Origin: UBA1672 sp964352665
GTDB lineage: Bacteria; Pseudomonadota; Alphaproteobacteria; Micavibrionales; Micavibrionaceae
Assembly (NCBI GenBank): GCA_964352665.1
Contig: CAYGSJ010000009.1
Location: forward strand, 14,594 to 78,593
Direction: 5' to 3'
Length of the DNA stretch: 64,000 bases
Shown here one piece after another: positions 53,924 to 63,816 of this stretch. The position numbers and the translations under genes were made by a program. Numbering within the stretch: the first letter of the stretch is position 1; every line of letters starts with the position of its first letter. The notes beneath the pieces were generated by a model, which saw only the letters and a list, made by a program, of their open reading frames with translations, searched no databases and had not been told where the DNA came from.

Positions 53924-55201
53924 GTGATTAGTAAAATAAGCAGAGACTTGCTCCGGATCCCGGGATTTTTACCCACAATTGTTATGGGTTTGCGTGGCTC
54001 TTCACTAGTTGTAAAGTTCGTTCTAACGTTATTTATCGCCAAGTTTTTGAGTTTCGAAGCTTTAGGTGTTTACGGTTTGATATCTTCTGTCAGTGTTATG
54101 GTGCCGATTTTTCTTGGCCTTTCACTGATGTACATCCAAAGCCGCAAGGCAGTGACACAGCCCTTGTCCGAGATAGCGAAGAGCCTTTTATATTACGCGA
54201 AATACACTGTTTCTATCTATATTTTGTTTGCTTTCGGAGCTTTGGCTTGGGGGGTTTATGCCGATCAACTAGTGCTTAGTTTTCTTATTACTCTGGTTAT
54301 ATTTTTTGAGCATATAAACACAGATTTTTATACTCTGCTGCTCAATCTCTCCAAACCCTTCGTTGCCAACATCCTGCATTTTCTGAAAACGGCGGTCTGG
54401 ATGCTTATTTATATGGCCCTAGCCTTTGTTGATCCTGAATTTCGTAATATTGAAACATTATTGATAGGCTGGATTTCAGGGGGATTTTTATGCTTTTTAG
54501 GGTTTTTATGGGTCACAAAAGATTGGCCATGGCAGGAGAGTAGAGGCACAAGAAAGCCTCTATTAAAATGGGTTGCAGATGAATTTAAAGAAGCAAAGAC
54601 AATTTACGCTTATAATTTTACCAATACCTTGGGACAAAATATTGATCGATTTTTGATCACCTACTTTTTGGGTTTAGAGCTGACAGGGGTTTATGTTTTC
54701 TTTGGGTCTGTGACCGCAGCAATGGCTAATTTAGTTAGGACCGGCGTCATACAGATTGCCCGACCTAAAATGGTTAAAGCATATAAAGATAACGACCCCA
54801 TATATGTTGAATTATACAAAACTTGCCTACGCCACACGATGGCAATATCTGGCCTGTTGGTGGTTTTGTCCGGTCCGGCAATGGCATTTATTGCGGTGTA
54901 TATGAACAAACCTCTGGCATTGGAATGGCTTCCTATATTTGGTCTGGTTTTGATTGTGTTTTTACTTGTGATGTGGATGGAGGTAAACAAGCTGGTTTTT
55001 TACTCTCAACACAGAGATGATTTAATCCTAAAAATTAGTTTGGTCATTTTCCCTCTGTCTGTAGTCAGCCATATTGCTTTTATTCTGGCATTTGGTTTTT
55101 GGGGAGCCGCTATCTCTCCGGTTGTAATGTGTATTTTATGCTTGATGCTACAGTACGTCATAATCAAGAAACTAATGCCCGTATCTCAGGGCAGAAAGTA
55201 A
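53924..55201 (+). CDS. Polysaccharide flippase (Wzx-like)
   Basis: A 425-residue integral membrane protein with about twelve hydrophobic segments and the MATE/Wzx-type layout (FVLTLFIAKFLSFEALGVYG near the start, YAYNFTNTLGQNIDRFLITY in the middle). It would move undecaprenyl-diphosphate-linked repeat units to the periplasmic face. It starts at GTG with AGGAAAG upstream. The tandem GT2 genes follow directly, and the Wzy-like polymerase is 3 kb away on the other strand. Confidence 0.8.
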   Translation: MISKISRDLLRIPGFLPTIVMGLRGSSLVVKFVLTLFIAKFLSFEALGVYGLISSVSVMVPIFLGLSLMYIQSRKAVTQPLSEIAKSLLYYAKYTVSIYILFAFGALAWGVYADQLVLSFLITLVIFFEHINTDFYTLLLNLSKPFVANILHFLKTAVWMLIYMALAFVDPEFRNIETLLIGWISGGFLCFLGFLWVTKDWPWQESRGTRKPLLKWVADEFKEAKTIYAYNFTNTLGQNIDRFLITYFLGLELTGVYVFFGSVTAAMANLVRTGVIQIARPKMVKAYKDNDPIYVELYKTCLRHTMAISGLLVVLSGPAMAFIAVYMNKPLALEWLPIFGLVLIVFLLVMWMEVNKLVFYSQHRDDLILKISLVIFPLSVVSHIAFILAFGFWGAAISPVVMCILCLMLQYVIIKKLMPVSQGRK

Positions 55202-55206
55202 TATTT

Positions 55207-56136
55207 ATGAAAATTTCTGTAATAGTTTGTACATATAACCGCGCAAAAAGACTGTCTTCTTGTCTTGACTCTATCGAGAAGGCAATAAGCCATTCCGCGC
55301 TTTCGGATATAGAGGTGATCGTTGTCGATAATGCGTCAACGGATAACACACAGGAGGTCTTAAATTCATGGAAAGACAGTTCCGGCCTTGCGGTTAAAGT
55401 AGTGTTCGAACCTGTTCAGGGGGTTAATGCAGCTAGAAATTGCGGTTTTAGGGCTTCTCTAGGTGATTTGATCATTTATATAGATGATGATTGTGTTCTG
55501 GAAGAAAACTACATTTCAAAGACCCTCGAATATTATGCCGCAGACAATGTTCCGATTATGCGTTTTGGAGCGGTACATCTTGGCGATACAGAAGACTGGC
55601 CTATTACAGTCAAGACATATCCGAAATCTCAAATCTGGGATAAAAATGATAAAAATACTCCCTATTTAAGAACCGGAGATATTATCGGGTGCAGTATGAT
55701 TTTCCCTCGTCAAATTATCGAAAAAATAGGAGAATTTGACGAGTTATTCAGCACAAAACAAGTGCCGGGAGGTAATGATACCGAGTTTGGTTTTCGCGTC
55801 TATCTGGCAGGGTTTCAGATTGAATATTGCCCTGATATCATAGTGAGACATTTTCATGGACGCCAGGATATTGACGCTGTTCGAAAATTAGTGCGTAAAT
55901 ACTGTGTTGGGGGAGGGGCTGTTTATGCTAAATTTCTTTTTTCTCATCCGCATATACAGGCAAAATTATCGCCACACAAAAATCAAAAATTAGAAAATAC
56001 AGGCAGTCAGGATCCCAGAGAATTAGAAATAGGCCTTTTATACAGTAAGGAAAAAGTTTTTTTCCTTATTGGATTTATAAGATATTTCGAATTAAAAATT
56101 AAAAATTTGTTTAAGCTACACCCAGAAGGTACATAA
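55207..56136 (+). CDS. Family 2 glycosyltransferase, first of a tandem pair
   Basis: GT-A glycosyltransferase of 309 residues starting ISVIVCTYNRAKRLSSCL, with nucleotide-binding VIVVDNASTDNT and the metal site IYIDDDCVLEE. The frame is open into the flippase gene, but the ATG at 55207 is the sensible start. It is clearly paralogous to the next gene, sharing VRHFHGRQD, GFRVYLAGFQIEY and RKLVRKY-type motifs in the same order. Acceptor and donor unknown. Confidence 0.84.
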   Translation: MKISVIVCTYNRAKRLSSCLDSIEKAISHSALSDIEVIVVDNASTDNTQEVLNSWKDSSGLAVKVVFEPVQGVNAARNCGFRASLGDLIIYIDDDCVLEENYISKTLEYYAADNVPIMRFGAVHLGDTEDWPITVKTYPKSQIWDKNDKNTPYLRTGDIIGCSMIFPRQIIEKIGEFDELFSTKQVPGGNDTEFGFRVYLAGFQIEYCPDIIVRHFHGRQDIDAVRKLVRKYCVGGGAVYAKFLFSHPHIQAKLSPHKNQKLENTGSQDPRELEIGLLYSKEKVFFLIGFIRYFELKIKNLFKLHPEGT

Positions 56137-56139
56137 ACA

Positions 56140-57069
56140 ATGCTTGTGTCGGTTATACTATGTACCCATAACAGGGAAAAACAGGTTTTGTCATGCTTGG
56201 AGTCGGTGGCGAGTGCTATTAGGCACGCAGAGGGCGTTCCTGTAGAGGTCGTTGTGATCAATAATGCCTCTAAAGATAACACCGAAGCTGTTTTAAATAT
56301 GTGGGCTAATCAAAATACAGACATTGATTTGCACGTATTTCTAGAGGAACAACAGGGAATTGTGTATGCACGCAATCGATCATTTAAAGAGGCAAAAGGC
56401 GAGCTTTTAATATCTATAGATGATGATTGCTGTATGCAAAAAGACTATATAGAAACTGCGGTTCGCTACTTCAAAGCGGATAATAGCCCCGTCCTCAGGT
56501 TCGGACGGCTTGATCTTGGAAATCCAGAAGACTGGCCAATGACCATTCAAACGCGCGCATATCTGAAAAGGTGGCAAAAAGGGCACCCTGATTACGATTA
56601 TATTAATATGGGTTCTGTCTGTAGTGCGAATATGATGATACCCAAGTCCATCATTGAAAAGGTAGGAAACTACGATGGCCGGTTTGGTACCCCTTCTATC
56701 CCGGGAGGAGAAGATGCAGATTTCGGCTTTCGGGTCTATAATGCCGGGTTTTTGATAGAATACGTACCGGACGTAATTGCCACACATTTTCATGGCCGAC
56801 GTGATGAACAAACTGTTCGGAAATTGGTACGCAATTATTCGATTGCGGCCGGCGCTTTATTTGCAAAATACCATGTTCAACACCCCCACATATACCGCAA
56901 ACTTTTTCCTAAACCTGAAACACATCAAAAAAATGACGGTTCTTATTCCGAAGATGAGAGAACAAAAAAAATCTTACAGTTCCACAAAGAGTACAAAAAA
57001 TATTATCCACTAGGCATGGTGTATTTTATTTTGTCTACAATCAAAAACTTTAAAATTTCAGGGTCTTAA
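56140..57069 (+). CDS. Family 2 glycosyltransferase, second of a tandem pair
   Basis: GT-A glycosyltransferase of 309 residues, the same length as its upstream paralogue. It has VSVILCTHNREKQVLSCLES, VVINNASKDNT, the DDD metal site in ISIDDDCCMQKD and GFRVYNAGFLIEYVPDVIA. It begins three bases after the paralogue stops. The two probably arose by tandem duplication and may add consecutive or alternative sugars. Confidence 0.84.
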   Translation: MLVSVILCTHNREKQVLSCLESVASAIRHAEGVPVEVVVINNASKDNTEAVLNMWANQNTDIDLHVFLEEQQGIVYARNRSFKEAKGELLISIDDDCCMQKDYIETAVRYFKADNSPVLRFGRLDLGNPEDWPMTIQTRAYLKRWQKGHPDYDYINMGSVCSANMMIPKSIIEKVGNYDGRFGTPSIPGGEDADFGFRVYNAGFLIEYVPDVIATHFHGRRDEQTVRKLVRNYSIAAGALFAKYHVQHPHIYRKLFPKPETHQKNDGSYSEDERTKKILQFHKEYKKYYPLGMVYFILSTIKNFKISGS

Positions 57070-57071
57070 AT

Positions 57072-58094
57072 ATGGGTTCAAACACATATATATTTTTTAG
57101 AGACGATCAAAAGAAGGAACATTTTACTTTCGACCCTTCTAATCCAGAATGTCTTGATGCCGCTGGCTATGCATATTTTGGTAGAACACTAAATCTTTTG
57201 GAGCCACTTATCGCTGATAAAGGCCTAACATTCTACGTGACGGCGTGGACTGTTCACGAATTACCCTCATACGGGCCAAATGTGATTTCTTGCGTTTTGC
57301 AAGATGAGTGGTCCAGAGAGCTACCTTACAAAGATAAAATAGGAATGGTGTTTAGAACCTGCGGAACATTTCCTTTTACTTCGGCGAGTTATGGCTATGG
57401 TAATGTCTATGATACAGCGGCTAATTTCCTTAGCCAGAGCCGTGCTGCGCTTCGTGATGGGAAAGGCCGTTTACAAACCGTTATATCTAAGACTATGGGG
57501 AAGAAACTGGCGCCCGTTTTCAATATTCCGCTTGGTTACTGTGCGAATGACGATATTTCCTATGTTCCGATTAATGAAAGGGACTGTGATATCTACTTTG
57601 CGGGTAGTATCCAACATTGGAGCAAAAGAAAAATTGTCATCCGGCGACCTAAAGAACTTGCAAGAGAGAGAATGGCCAATGCTCTACAGACACTACAAAA
57701 GTCCGCCCCTGACATAATTATTAAAAGCAAAGTAACCGAAGGGTTTGCAGAAAGTATTGAAACAGATAATAAATCTTATCTCGAACATATGATGCAAACT
57801 AAAATTTGTCCTATTCCAAGGGGGGCAAATCTTGAAACTTATCGTTTTTATGAAGCAATCAGATATGGCTGTATTCCAATAGGAGAAGCTTTCCCTAATG
57901 AATATTTCTACAGAGATGCCCCTATAATCAGGCTTCGGGACTGGTCGGAAATGTCAAAAGTCGTCCCAAACATGTTGGCAGGTAATGATCAGCTTGAATA
58001 CTTGTCCAAAAAATCTCTGGATTGGTGGAACGATTTTTGTAGCGAAAGGGCCACTAGTGAATTTATGTACAAACAAATCTCTAATATGTATTAA
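57072..58094 (+). CDS. Exostosin-like glycosyltransferase
   Basis: A 340-residue protein whose C-terminal region TKICPIPRGANLETYRFYEA, followed by IRYGCIPIGEAFP, matches the conserved exostosin/GT47 donor-binding block. The N-terminal half is divergent. It starts two bases after the second GT2 gene and converges with the polymerase gene (4-base overlap). In bacteria such proteins add uronic acids or other sugars to exopolysaccharide; specificity here is unknown. Confidence 0.72.
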   Translation: MGSNTYIFFRDDQKKEHFTFDPSNPECLDAAGYAYFGRTLNLLEPLIADKGLTFYVTAWTVHELPSYGPNVISCVLQDEWSRELPYKDKIGMVFRTCGTFPFTSASYGYGNVYDTAANFLSQSRAALRDGKGRLQTVISKTMGKKLAPVFNIPLGYCANDDISYVPINERDCDIYFAGSIQHWSKRKIVIRRPKELARERMANALQTLQKSAPDIIIKSKVTEGFAESIETDNKSYLEHMMQTKICPIPRGANLETYRFYEAIRYGCIPIGEAFPNEYFYRDAPIIRLRDWSEMSKVVPNMLAGNDQLEYLSKKSLDWWNDFCSERATSEFMYKQISNMY

Positions 58095-59305
58095 GTTTTT
58101 GTTTCATCATAAGAAAGTTTAAGAAAATGAATACCCGAACAGAGAAATATGGCATTGACGTATGTCATTAAGTATAAAATCCCTTGCAGACACAACAATG
58201 CAATAAATATTCCGTTACTAGATTTAGACTTTAGCCCCGAGCCTAAATTGAATAACAGCATAGCTGTAAAAATAAAAAGGTATATGTACCCCACATAACC
58301 AAAACGCAGTTTGAACCATGCCCAGGCATAATGTGCGTGCCCATAATTGCGCACGTATGTATGGGTAGACTGATATTCGTAAAGTCCTCCAAAACCTAGA
58401 CCAAACCACTCTTGAGTAGGTCCCTTTTTCTGAAGAGTTAAGTTAATGCTATCAAACTCTGCGCTTCGCTCGCCAATTGAGCCTGTACGCGCACTAAAAT
58501 CGATTTCTGTAAGGCCTATTATCCTTCTGTAGGTTTTTGAATCTTCAGGCAAGATCATCCAGGTTGCACATAATAATACTGCCGAAGCCACCATAAATAA
58601 TAGGCCGTGAGATGGGTTTTTGACCATTTTAAAAATCCAGTATCCAACCAGGCAAATGCCGGTAAATGCCATGGTTGTTCGGTTTATTTCAGAAAGAGAA
58701 AGAACAACCATAACCACAAAGGCGGCAGTCGCAAGTTTGGGAAAAGGACGCGCTGCAAAAATTCCTGTCGCAATAAGGGGAAAGTAAACAGGAGAAACAG
58801 GTATAACAGCAAATGATGGTCTGCCCATTAGATCTGCGATAAAACCGGTACAACAAGATAAAAATGCAATAATAGTGATAGTTGACAGGAGATTGTGGAA
58901 ATCAATATTTCTATTTTCACTGTAGGATTGCATCCTGAGTATGTTCAAACCAATCATTAACAAAGGAATGGTATCATTTAAAATTTCAAATTTGTTGTTA
59001 GTGCTCAAAATTCCTATGAATAAACCCTGTACAATCATCAAGAAAAACAGGAGTGAAAAAACAGACAACGCATTTATTTTAACTTTTAAATCTATAATTT
59101 TCTGAACCGAAAAAAGATAATCAACTGCAAGTAAAGTATAAAAAATCCATTGTCTGTTCTGGGATTGCCCCAAACTATTTTGACCTAATACAAGCTCAAA
59201 AACTAGTTTTGTGATGAAGTCCGCCAGAAAAAGGTAGATGATAATGCGTTCAAAAAGATTTTTTTCGAAAAATCCAGATATCAAAGTTTTGACTTGAAAA
59301 ACCAT
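58091..59305 (-). CDS. O-antigen polymerase/ligase-like membrane protein (Wzy)
   Basis: A 404-residue protein with about ten to twelve hydrophobic segments and a large periplasmic loop near residues 260-330 containing RTGSIGERSAEFDSINL and GLGFGGLYEYQSTHTYVRNY, then GHAHYAWAWFKLRFGYVGY, a pattern typical of O-antigen ligase/polymerase (Wzy_C) loops. It probably polymerises repeat units flipped by the Wzx-like protein. It is the only minus-strand gene in the 53.9-63.7 kb stretch. Confidence 0.78.
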   Translation of the reverse strand: MVFQVKTLISGFFEKNLFERIIIYLFLADFITKLVFELVLGQNSLGQSQNRQWIFYTLLAVDYLFSVQKIIDLKVKINALSVFSLLFFLMIVQGLFIGILSTNNKFEILNDTIPLLMIGLNILRMQSYSENRNIDFHNLLSTITIIAFLSCCTGFIADLMGRPSFAVIPVSPVYFPLIATGIFAARPFPKLATAAFVVMVVLSLSEINRTTMAFTGICLVGYWIFKMVKNPSHGLLFMVASAVLLCATWMILPEDSKTYRRIIGLTEIDFSARTGSIGERSAEFDSINLTLQKKGPTQEWFGLGFGGLYEYQSTHTYVRNYGHAHYAWAWFKLRFGYVGYIYLFIFTAMLLFNLGSGLKSKSSNGIFIALLCLQGILYLMTYVNAIFLCSGIHFLKLSYDETKT

Positions 59306-59343
59306 AGACTTTCTTTCTTATAGAAAGGGAAGGTGCTTAGACT

Positions 59344-60318
59344 ATGACGAAAAAGAAGAACAGGCTCAACGTTTTTTTCATTGGGTTCGCCCTTGTGTCT
59401 TTGTTTGTAATAGCGTCAATATATGTCGGAAAGCCTACATTTATTTCAGAAATTCTTATTCAATCGCAAGCCCATATAGCAGTTTTATTTGCTCTTATGT
59501 TTTTTGTCTTCTTGTTGTACAAAGCCCATTTTTTGGCCGTTTTCCAATTTTTCGCTTTTGTTTGTATTCTGGCACCTGTGCTTTCATGGCCTACGGAAAA
59601 CAAGTCATTTAGCCAATGCAATGTTGTGGACCCTGAGGCTTCTTTTCGATTAATGAGCCACAATGTCTATTATAAAAACCCCGACTATGATGCTGTTTTA
59701 CACCTTACTAAAACATTGCGACCAGACATCATATTATTGCAGGAGTATAACGATAAACTGAGTGAACAAATCGGGCCAGAATTAGAGGCACATTATCCAT
59801 TTTCTTATCACAAAAAATCGGGCCAGAATTTTGCTTATTCGGGCCTATATTCGCGCTATCCTATTTCAAATGTCCAAATAATTGATCTTGAAAATGTGCC
59901 TTACGGCGCACTTTACGCAGAGATTAGTATTAACGATCATGTAGCGCATGTGATCGGTATACATACACCTTCTCCCATTACTGCAACACGTATAAAAGAG
60001 CGCGGTCGTCACATTCAGGCCTTGTCTAAGTTTATATCGGAACAACTTGAAGACGAAGCTACTGTTATTGCAGGAGATTTTAACACAGTGCCATGGCATC
60101 AGGATATGACGGCTTTTTTAGAGGAAACAAAATATCACGGTGCGTACACAAAAAATCTTTATGGTACGTGGCCCGCTTTCTCTATTTTTCCTTTTCTAAG
60201 AATTCCTATAGACCATATTTTCTATTCTAAAGAATTAATACGGCGCCAATATGATTTAACCACTTTAACAGGCTCTGACCATGTACCCATTTATGCGGAC
60301 TTTTATTTTTGTGAATAA
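59344..60318 (+). CDS. Membrane-anchored endonuclease/exonuclease/phosphatase-family protein
   Basis: A 324-residue protein with three N-terminal membrane helices (about 10-90) and a C-terminal EEP domain. Motifs are FRLMSHNVYY, RPDIILLQEYND (metal-binding Glu), HVIGIHTPSP, VIAGDFNTVPWHQD and TGSDHVPIYADF (catalytic Asp-His), so the active site looks complete and faces the periplasm. It could be a phosphodiesterase acting on lipid-linked intermediates or extracellular DNA; neither is shown. It precedes the OPX gene. Confidence 0.8.
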   Translation: MTKKKNRLNVFFIGFALVSLFVIASIYVGKPTFISEILIQSQAHIAVLFALMFFVFLLYKAHFLAVFQFFAFVCILAPVLSWPTENKSFSQCNVVDPEASFRLMSHNVYYKNPDYDAVLHLTKTLRPDIILLQEYNDKLSEQIGPELEAHYPFSYHKKSGQNFAYSGLYSRYPISNVQIIDLENVPYGALYAEISINDHVAHVIGIHTPSPITATRIKERGRHIQALSKFISEQLEDEATVIAGDFNTVPWHQDMTAFLEETKYHGAYTKNLYGTWPAFSIFPFLRIPIDHIFYSKELIRRQYDLTTLTGSDHVPIYADFYFCE

Positions 60319-60438
60319 CCTTGCGACTTACCACAATTAAGATAGAATATTATAGCGTATATATTGCACCCCTGTTTTCCACTGCCTTTGCGGCCGTTCT
60401 AAGTTCATTTATCATTACAAATCAAGGCCCTGAGAGAT

Positions 60439-61638
60439 ATGTCTCTAAAAAAAATGTATATTATGCTTTTTTTACTGCCTTTTACGGCATGTGGGACGTT
60501 GCCCGGTTCAGGACCGCAGAAAAAAGACGCTTTGCGCAGCGCGGCAGCTATTATTAATTCAGCAACGCCAGAACATGCGAGCAGTGACTCTGCAACCGAT
60601 TATATTGTTATTAATGTTGATGGAAATACGATTGAAACAATATCTCAAAACAAAAATTCTTATAAACCTGCGGAAGTCTGGCCTGAAGAAGAGCCTGCGG
60701 AAATAATAAAAGTGAATATAGGCGATACAGTTCAAATCACTATATACGAAGCACAATCCGGGGGGTTATTCATACCAAGAGAGGCGGGGGTAAGGCCTGG
60801 TAACTTTATTACTCTTCCACCACAGACTGTTGAAAACTCGGGTTATATAACTGTTCCTTATGTAGGGTTAGTGAAGGCTGCAGGACGTACTACAGTTGAA
60901 ATTGGTAATACAATTTCATCCAGTCTATCAAACAGAGCGATAGAGCCTCAGGTTGTTGTTTCTTTTACAGATCGTCGTGGGTCAGAAGTAAGCGTAATAG
61001 GTGCCGTAGAGGAGGCAACAAGATTTGAGCTTGGCTTTAATGGCGATAGAATTCTGGATGCCGTTGCCAGTGCTGGCGGCCCAAGTGCCCCGGGCTATGA
61101 GACTTGGATATCTTTGCAAAGATCGGAAAATGAATACACCATCTCTTTTGATGAGTTAATATTAAAGCCGCAAAAAAATATATTCGTTAAAAGTGACGAC
61201 ACAATTTATCTGTACCGTCAGGCAAAAACTTTTAGCGTCTATGGCGCAGCGTCTTCACAAGGTAGTTTAGCTTTTGGAAAGAGGCATCTTTTTTTATCTG
61301 AGGCTTTAGGTCTTGCAAACGGGCTAAGTGATACACAGGCTGATCCGGCAGAAATATATATATATAGACATGAGGAAAAGAAATTTGTTAGTGCTATGGC
61401 CAATAAAGAGACACAGCAAATGTTGGCAAAAACAGACAGTGAACTCTTTCCGGTGATTTATAAAGTTAATTTGCGTGAACCTCAGGGATTTTTTATGGCA
61501 CAGAAATTTCTGATGCAAGATGAAGATGTTGTATATGTTGCTAATGCTGAATCAGTAGAATTTCTTAAGTTTCTTAATATTATAAATAGTACTGCAACAA
61601 CAGCTACAAACACAAAGGCAACTAAAAACGCCTATTAA
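60439..61638 (+). CDS. Outer-membrane polysaccharide export lipoprotein (Wza/OPX)
   Basis: A 399-residue OPX protein. The N-terminus MSLKKMYIMLFLLPFTACG ends in a lipobox-like FTAC (Cys18). The polysaccharide-export domain (about 90-180) begins IKVNIGDTVQITIYEAQ and is followed by two SLBB-type domains (GSEVSVIGAVEEATRFELGF, then TFSVYGAASSQGSLAFGKRH). It forms the export channel with the Wzc-like protein encoded 16 bases downstream. A short in-frame start at the internal Met6 is also possible. Confidence 0.87.
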   Translation: MSLKKMYIMLFLLPFTACGTLPGSGPQKKDALRSAAAIINSATPEHASSDSATDYIVINVDGNTIETISQNKNSYKPAEVWPEEEPAEIIKVNIGDTVQITIYEAQSGGLFIPREAGVRPGNFITLPPQTVENSGYITVPYVGLVKAAGRTTVEIGNTISSSLSNRAIEPQVVVSFTDRRGSEVSVIGAVEEATRFELGFNGDRILDAVASAGGPSAPGYETWISLQRSENEYTISFDELILKPQKNIFVKSDDTIYLYRQAKTFSVYGAASSQGSLAFGKRHLFLSEALGLANGLSDTQADPAEIYIYRHEEKKFVSAMANKETQQMLAKTDSELFPVIYKVNLREPQGFFMAQKFLMQDEDVVYVANAESVEFLKFLNIINSTATTATNTKATKNAY

Positions 61639-61654
61639 AGGTTTTGGTGACAGA

Positions 61655-63748
61655 ATGTCTATGAACAAAGATGACATACTAAATATAGAGCGCGTGATGG
61701 CGTCTGTTAAGCGTGGCATACATTTTATCGCACTGTCGACCCTAGGTTTTCTTAGTATAGCAGTGCTTTATGTAGTTTGTGCGACTCCCAAGTATACTGC
61801 TATGACTTCAATTTTGCTTGACCCCACACAAGCAAAAACTGTGTCTGATATATCAGCTAAAGCCCGTCCGGGTTTTGAAAATGAGGCAATTGTCAGTCAG
61901 GTTGAAATAATAAAGTCACGGGGTGTCGTTGAAAAAGCACTAGAGTATCTTTTATCTAAAGATGAATATTCCCGACTGAACCAAAATTTTGTACAAAAAG
62001 AAAAAGAAATTGGCAGACTACTCGGTGGGCTAAGAGTATACCGCGAGGGTGAAAGCTATATTCTGAATATACGCTACACTGCCACTGACCCACAAATGGC
62101 TGCGGATTGTGCGAATGCCTTTGCTCAGGCTTACATATACGATCAAATCAACTCATTTTCCGAAGGATCAGCGAAGACATCAATATGGTTAAAAAACAAG
62201 ATTGAACAATTACGAGAGCAAAGCATTGAGGCAAACACAGCTATACAAAAATTCCGGGTAAAAAATCACCTCATTAACTCAAGCGGTCGAAATGTTAATG
62301 AACAGCAATTATCGAACATTAACGCAAAGTTAGGGGATGCTAGGGCTGAAGTAGCAAGCACTTTTGTGAGATTTAAGCATAGTCAGGAAATAGTGGAAAA
62401 GAAGGATATTTCTGCAGCAGTTGCAGAGGCTTTTGACAATGATGTTATAAACAACATCCGCGCCAATTACCTAGATAGTCAACAGCGGCTTTTAAAACTT
62501 CAAAGAACGTTAGGACCAAAACATCAGGCGGTAATTGAATTGCAGAAGGAGCTAAGAGAATCAGAAAATGTTATCTTTAACGAGATGAAGCGTATTGCTC
62601 AAAGTTACAAGAACGAGTACGAAATTGCTCTGGCAAGAGTGCAATCTTTAACGAATAACCTAAACGAACTCATTGATTTAAAGGTTCAGAACGATAGCCA
62701 ACTTTTTGAATTGCAAGCCTTAGAACAAGAAGCAGAATCCTATACTGTTTTGCATGATGATTACCTGAAAAAGTTTGAAAAAATAAGCCAGCAAGAATCT
62801 TTTCCTGTAGCAGAGTCTCGTATTATCAGTGTAGCCGTACCACCGCTTGAGAAAAGCCACCCTAAATCTCTAGTTATTATAGGAATGGCGCTAGTGTTGG
62901 GTGCTGCAATCGGATTTTTCTTTGCCCTTTTAGCAGATAACTTTGATAAAAGCTTTAAGCGAGCTGGGCAAGTTGAGAGCGCTGCAGGATTATTTTTTCT
63001 TGGGTTTTTTCCAAGGTACACTGGGGCAAAGACTGAAGAGAATAGGCAGGTTCTATTTTTTGATCCCGCGTTTAGGCAAAGCACGGATGATCCGCTCTCT
63101 CTTTATGCAGAGACTTGCCGAAATATAAATTCTGTAATTGATAAAAAATCAGATGACGAAAAAACACAAGTTATTGGTATTGTGTCGGATCTACCCAATA
63201 TAGGCAAATCCGTAACGGCTAGTAATTTGGCTTTGTTTATCGCTGCAAAAAAACATAAATGTCTATTGATTGATGCCGATATTAGAAACCCTGTTTTGTC
63301 TAAAAGTAATTTTAGTTCGGTAGAAAAAGGACTGGCTGATGCACTTTCTTACAAAAAACTGCCCAAAGAAACGCTGCTTCATGACCAGAAAACCGGACTA
63401 TTTGTTCTACCCATGGAGCAAAGCCTTGATGTTTCTGCTGCCAATCTCGTTAATCAAAAAAACATGAAGCCTTTTATCAAGTCATGTCGCGATGTTTTCG
63501 ACTATATTATTATTGATATGCCACCACTATCTGCAACTTCTGATGCCTCCTCTTTATCGCCTTTTATAGATTGTTTCCTTCTTGCCTTAGTTTGGGGCAA
63601 ATCAAAGCCAAATAGCTTGAATTTTCATTTAAAACAGCACGGAATTCCAAAAAGCCAAGTCCTCGGCGCTGTTTTAAGCCAAACAGACATTAAAAAAATG
63701 GTTAGAAATTATGATCACGCCATTTATCCAGAATACACCCGTATATAA
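61655..63748 (+). CDS. Wzc/GumC-like polysaccharide copolymerase with tyrosine-kinase domain
   Basis: A 697-residue inner-membrane copolymerase. It has a first transmembrane helix (about 20-45), a large periplasmic Wzz-type region with long coiled coils (about 180-380), a second helix (about 405-430) and a cytoplasmic BY-kinase domain: Walker A SDLPNIGKSVTASNLAL with Lys518, Walker A' LLIDADIRNP and Walker B IIIDMPPLS. The C-terminal tail is short, with three tyrosines (686, 691, 694) rather than the long Tyr cluster of Wzc, so autophosphorylation may be limited. It controls polymer length and export with the OPX lipoprotein. A short hairpin (63764-63783) follows the stop. Confidence 0.87.
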   Translation: MSMNKDDILNIERVMASVKRGIHFIALSTLGFLSIAVLYVVCATPKYTAMTSILLDPTQAKTVSDISAKARPGFENEAIVSQVEIIKSRGVVEKALEYLLSKDEYSRLNQNFVQKEKEIGRLLGGLRVYREGESYILNIRYTATDPQMAADCANAFAQAYIYDQINSFSEGSAKTSIWLKNKIEQLREQSIEANTAIQKFRVKNHLINSSGRNVNEQQLSNINAKLGDARAEVASTFVRFKHSQEIVEKKDISAAVAEAFDNDVINNIRANYLDSQQRLLKLQRTLGPKHQAVIELQKELRESENVIFNEMKRIAQSYKNEYEIALARVQSLTNNLNELIDLKVQNDSQLFELQALEQEAESYTVLHDDYLKKFEKISQQESFPVAESRIISVAVPPLEKSHPKSLVIIGMALVLGAAIGFFFALLADNFDKSFKRAGQVESAAGLFFLGFFPRYTGAKTEENRQVLFFDPAFRQSTDDPLSLYAETCRNINSVIDKKSDDEKTQVIGIVSDLPNIGKSVTASNLALFIAAKKHKCLLIDADIRNPVLSKSNFSSVEKGLADALSYKKLPKETLLHDQKTGLFVLPMEQSLDVSAANLVNQKNMKPFIKSCRDVFDYIIIDMPPLSATSDASSLSPFIDCFLLALVWGKSKPNSLNFHLKQHGIPKSQVLGAVLSQTDIKKMVRNYDHAIYPEYTRI

Positions 63749-63763
63749 AGCTGTTGAAAACTA

Positions 63764-63783
63764 TGGAAAATAGGTGTTTTCCA
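63764..63783 (+). terminator. Weak hairpin after the Wzc-like gene
   Basis: TGGAAAA-TAGGTG-TTTTCCA: a perfect 7-bp stem with a 6-base loop, 16 bases after the stop codon. It lacks a following T-run, so it is at best a weak terminator. Confidence 0.3.
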
Positions 63784-63816
63784 CTTAATATTCAAAAGCA
63801 CTTTGTTAAAGTAAGA

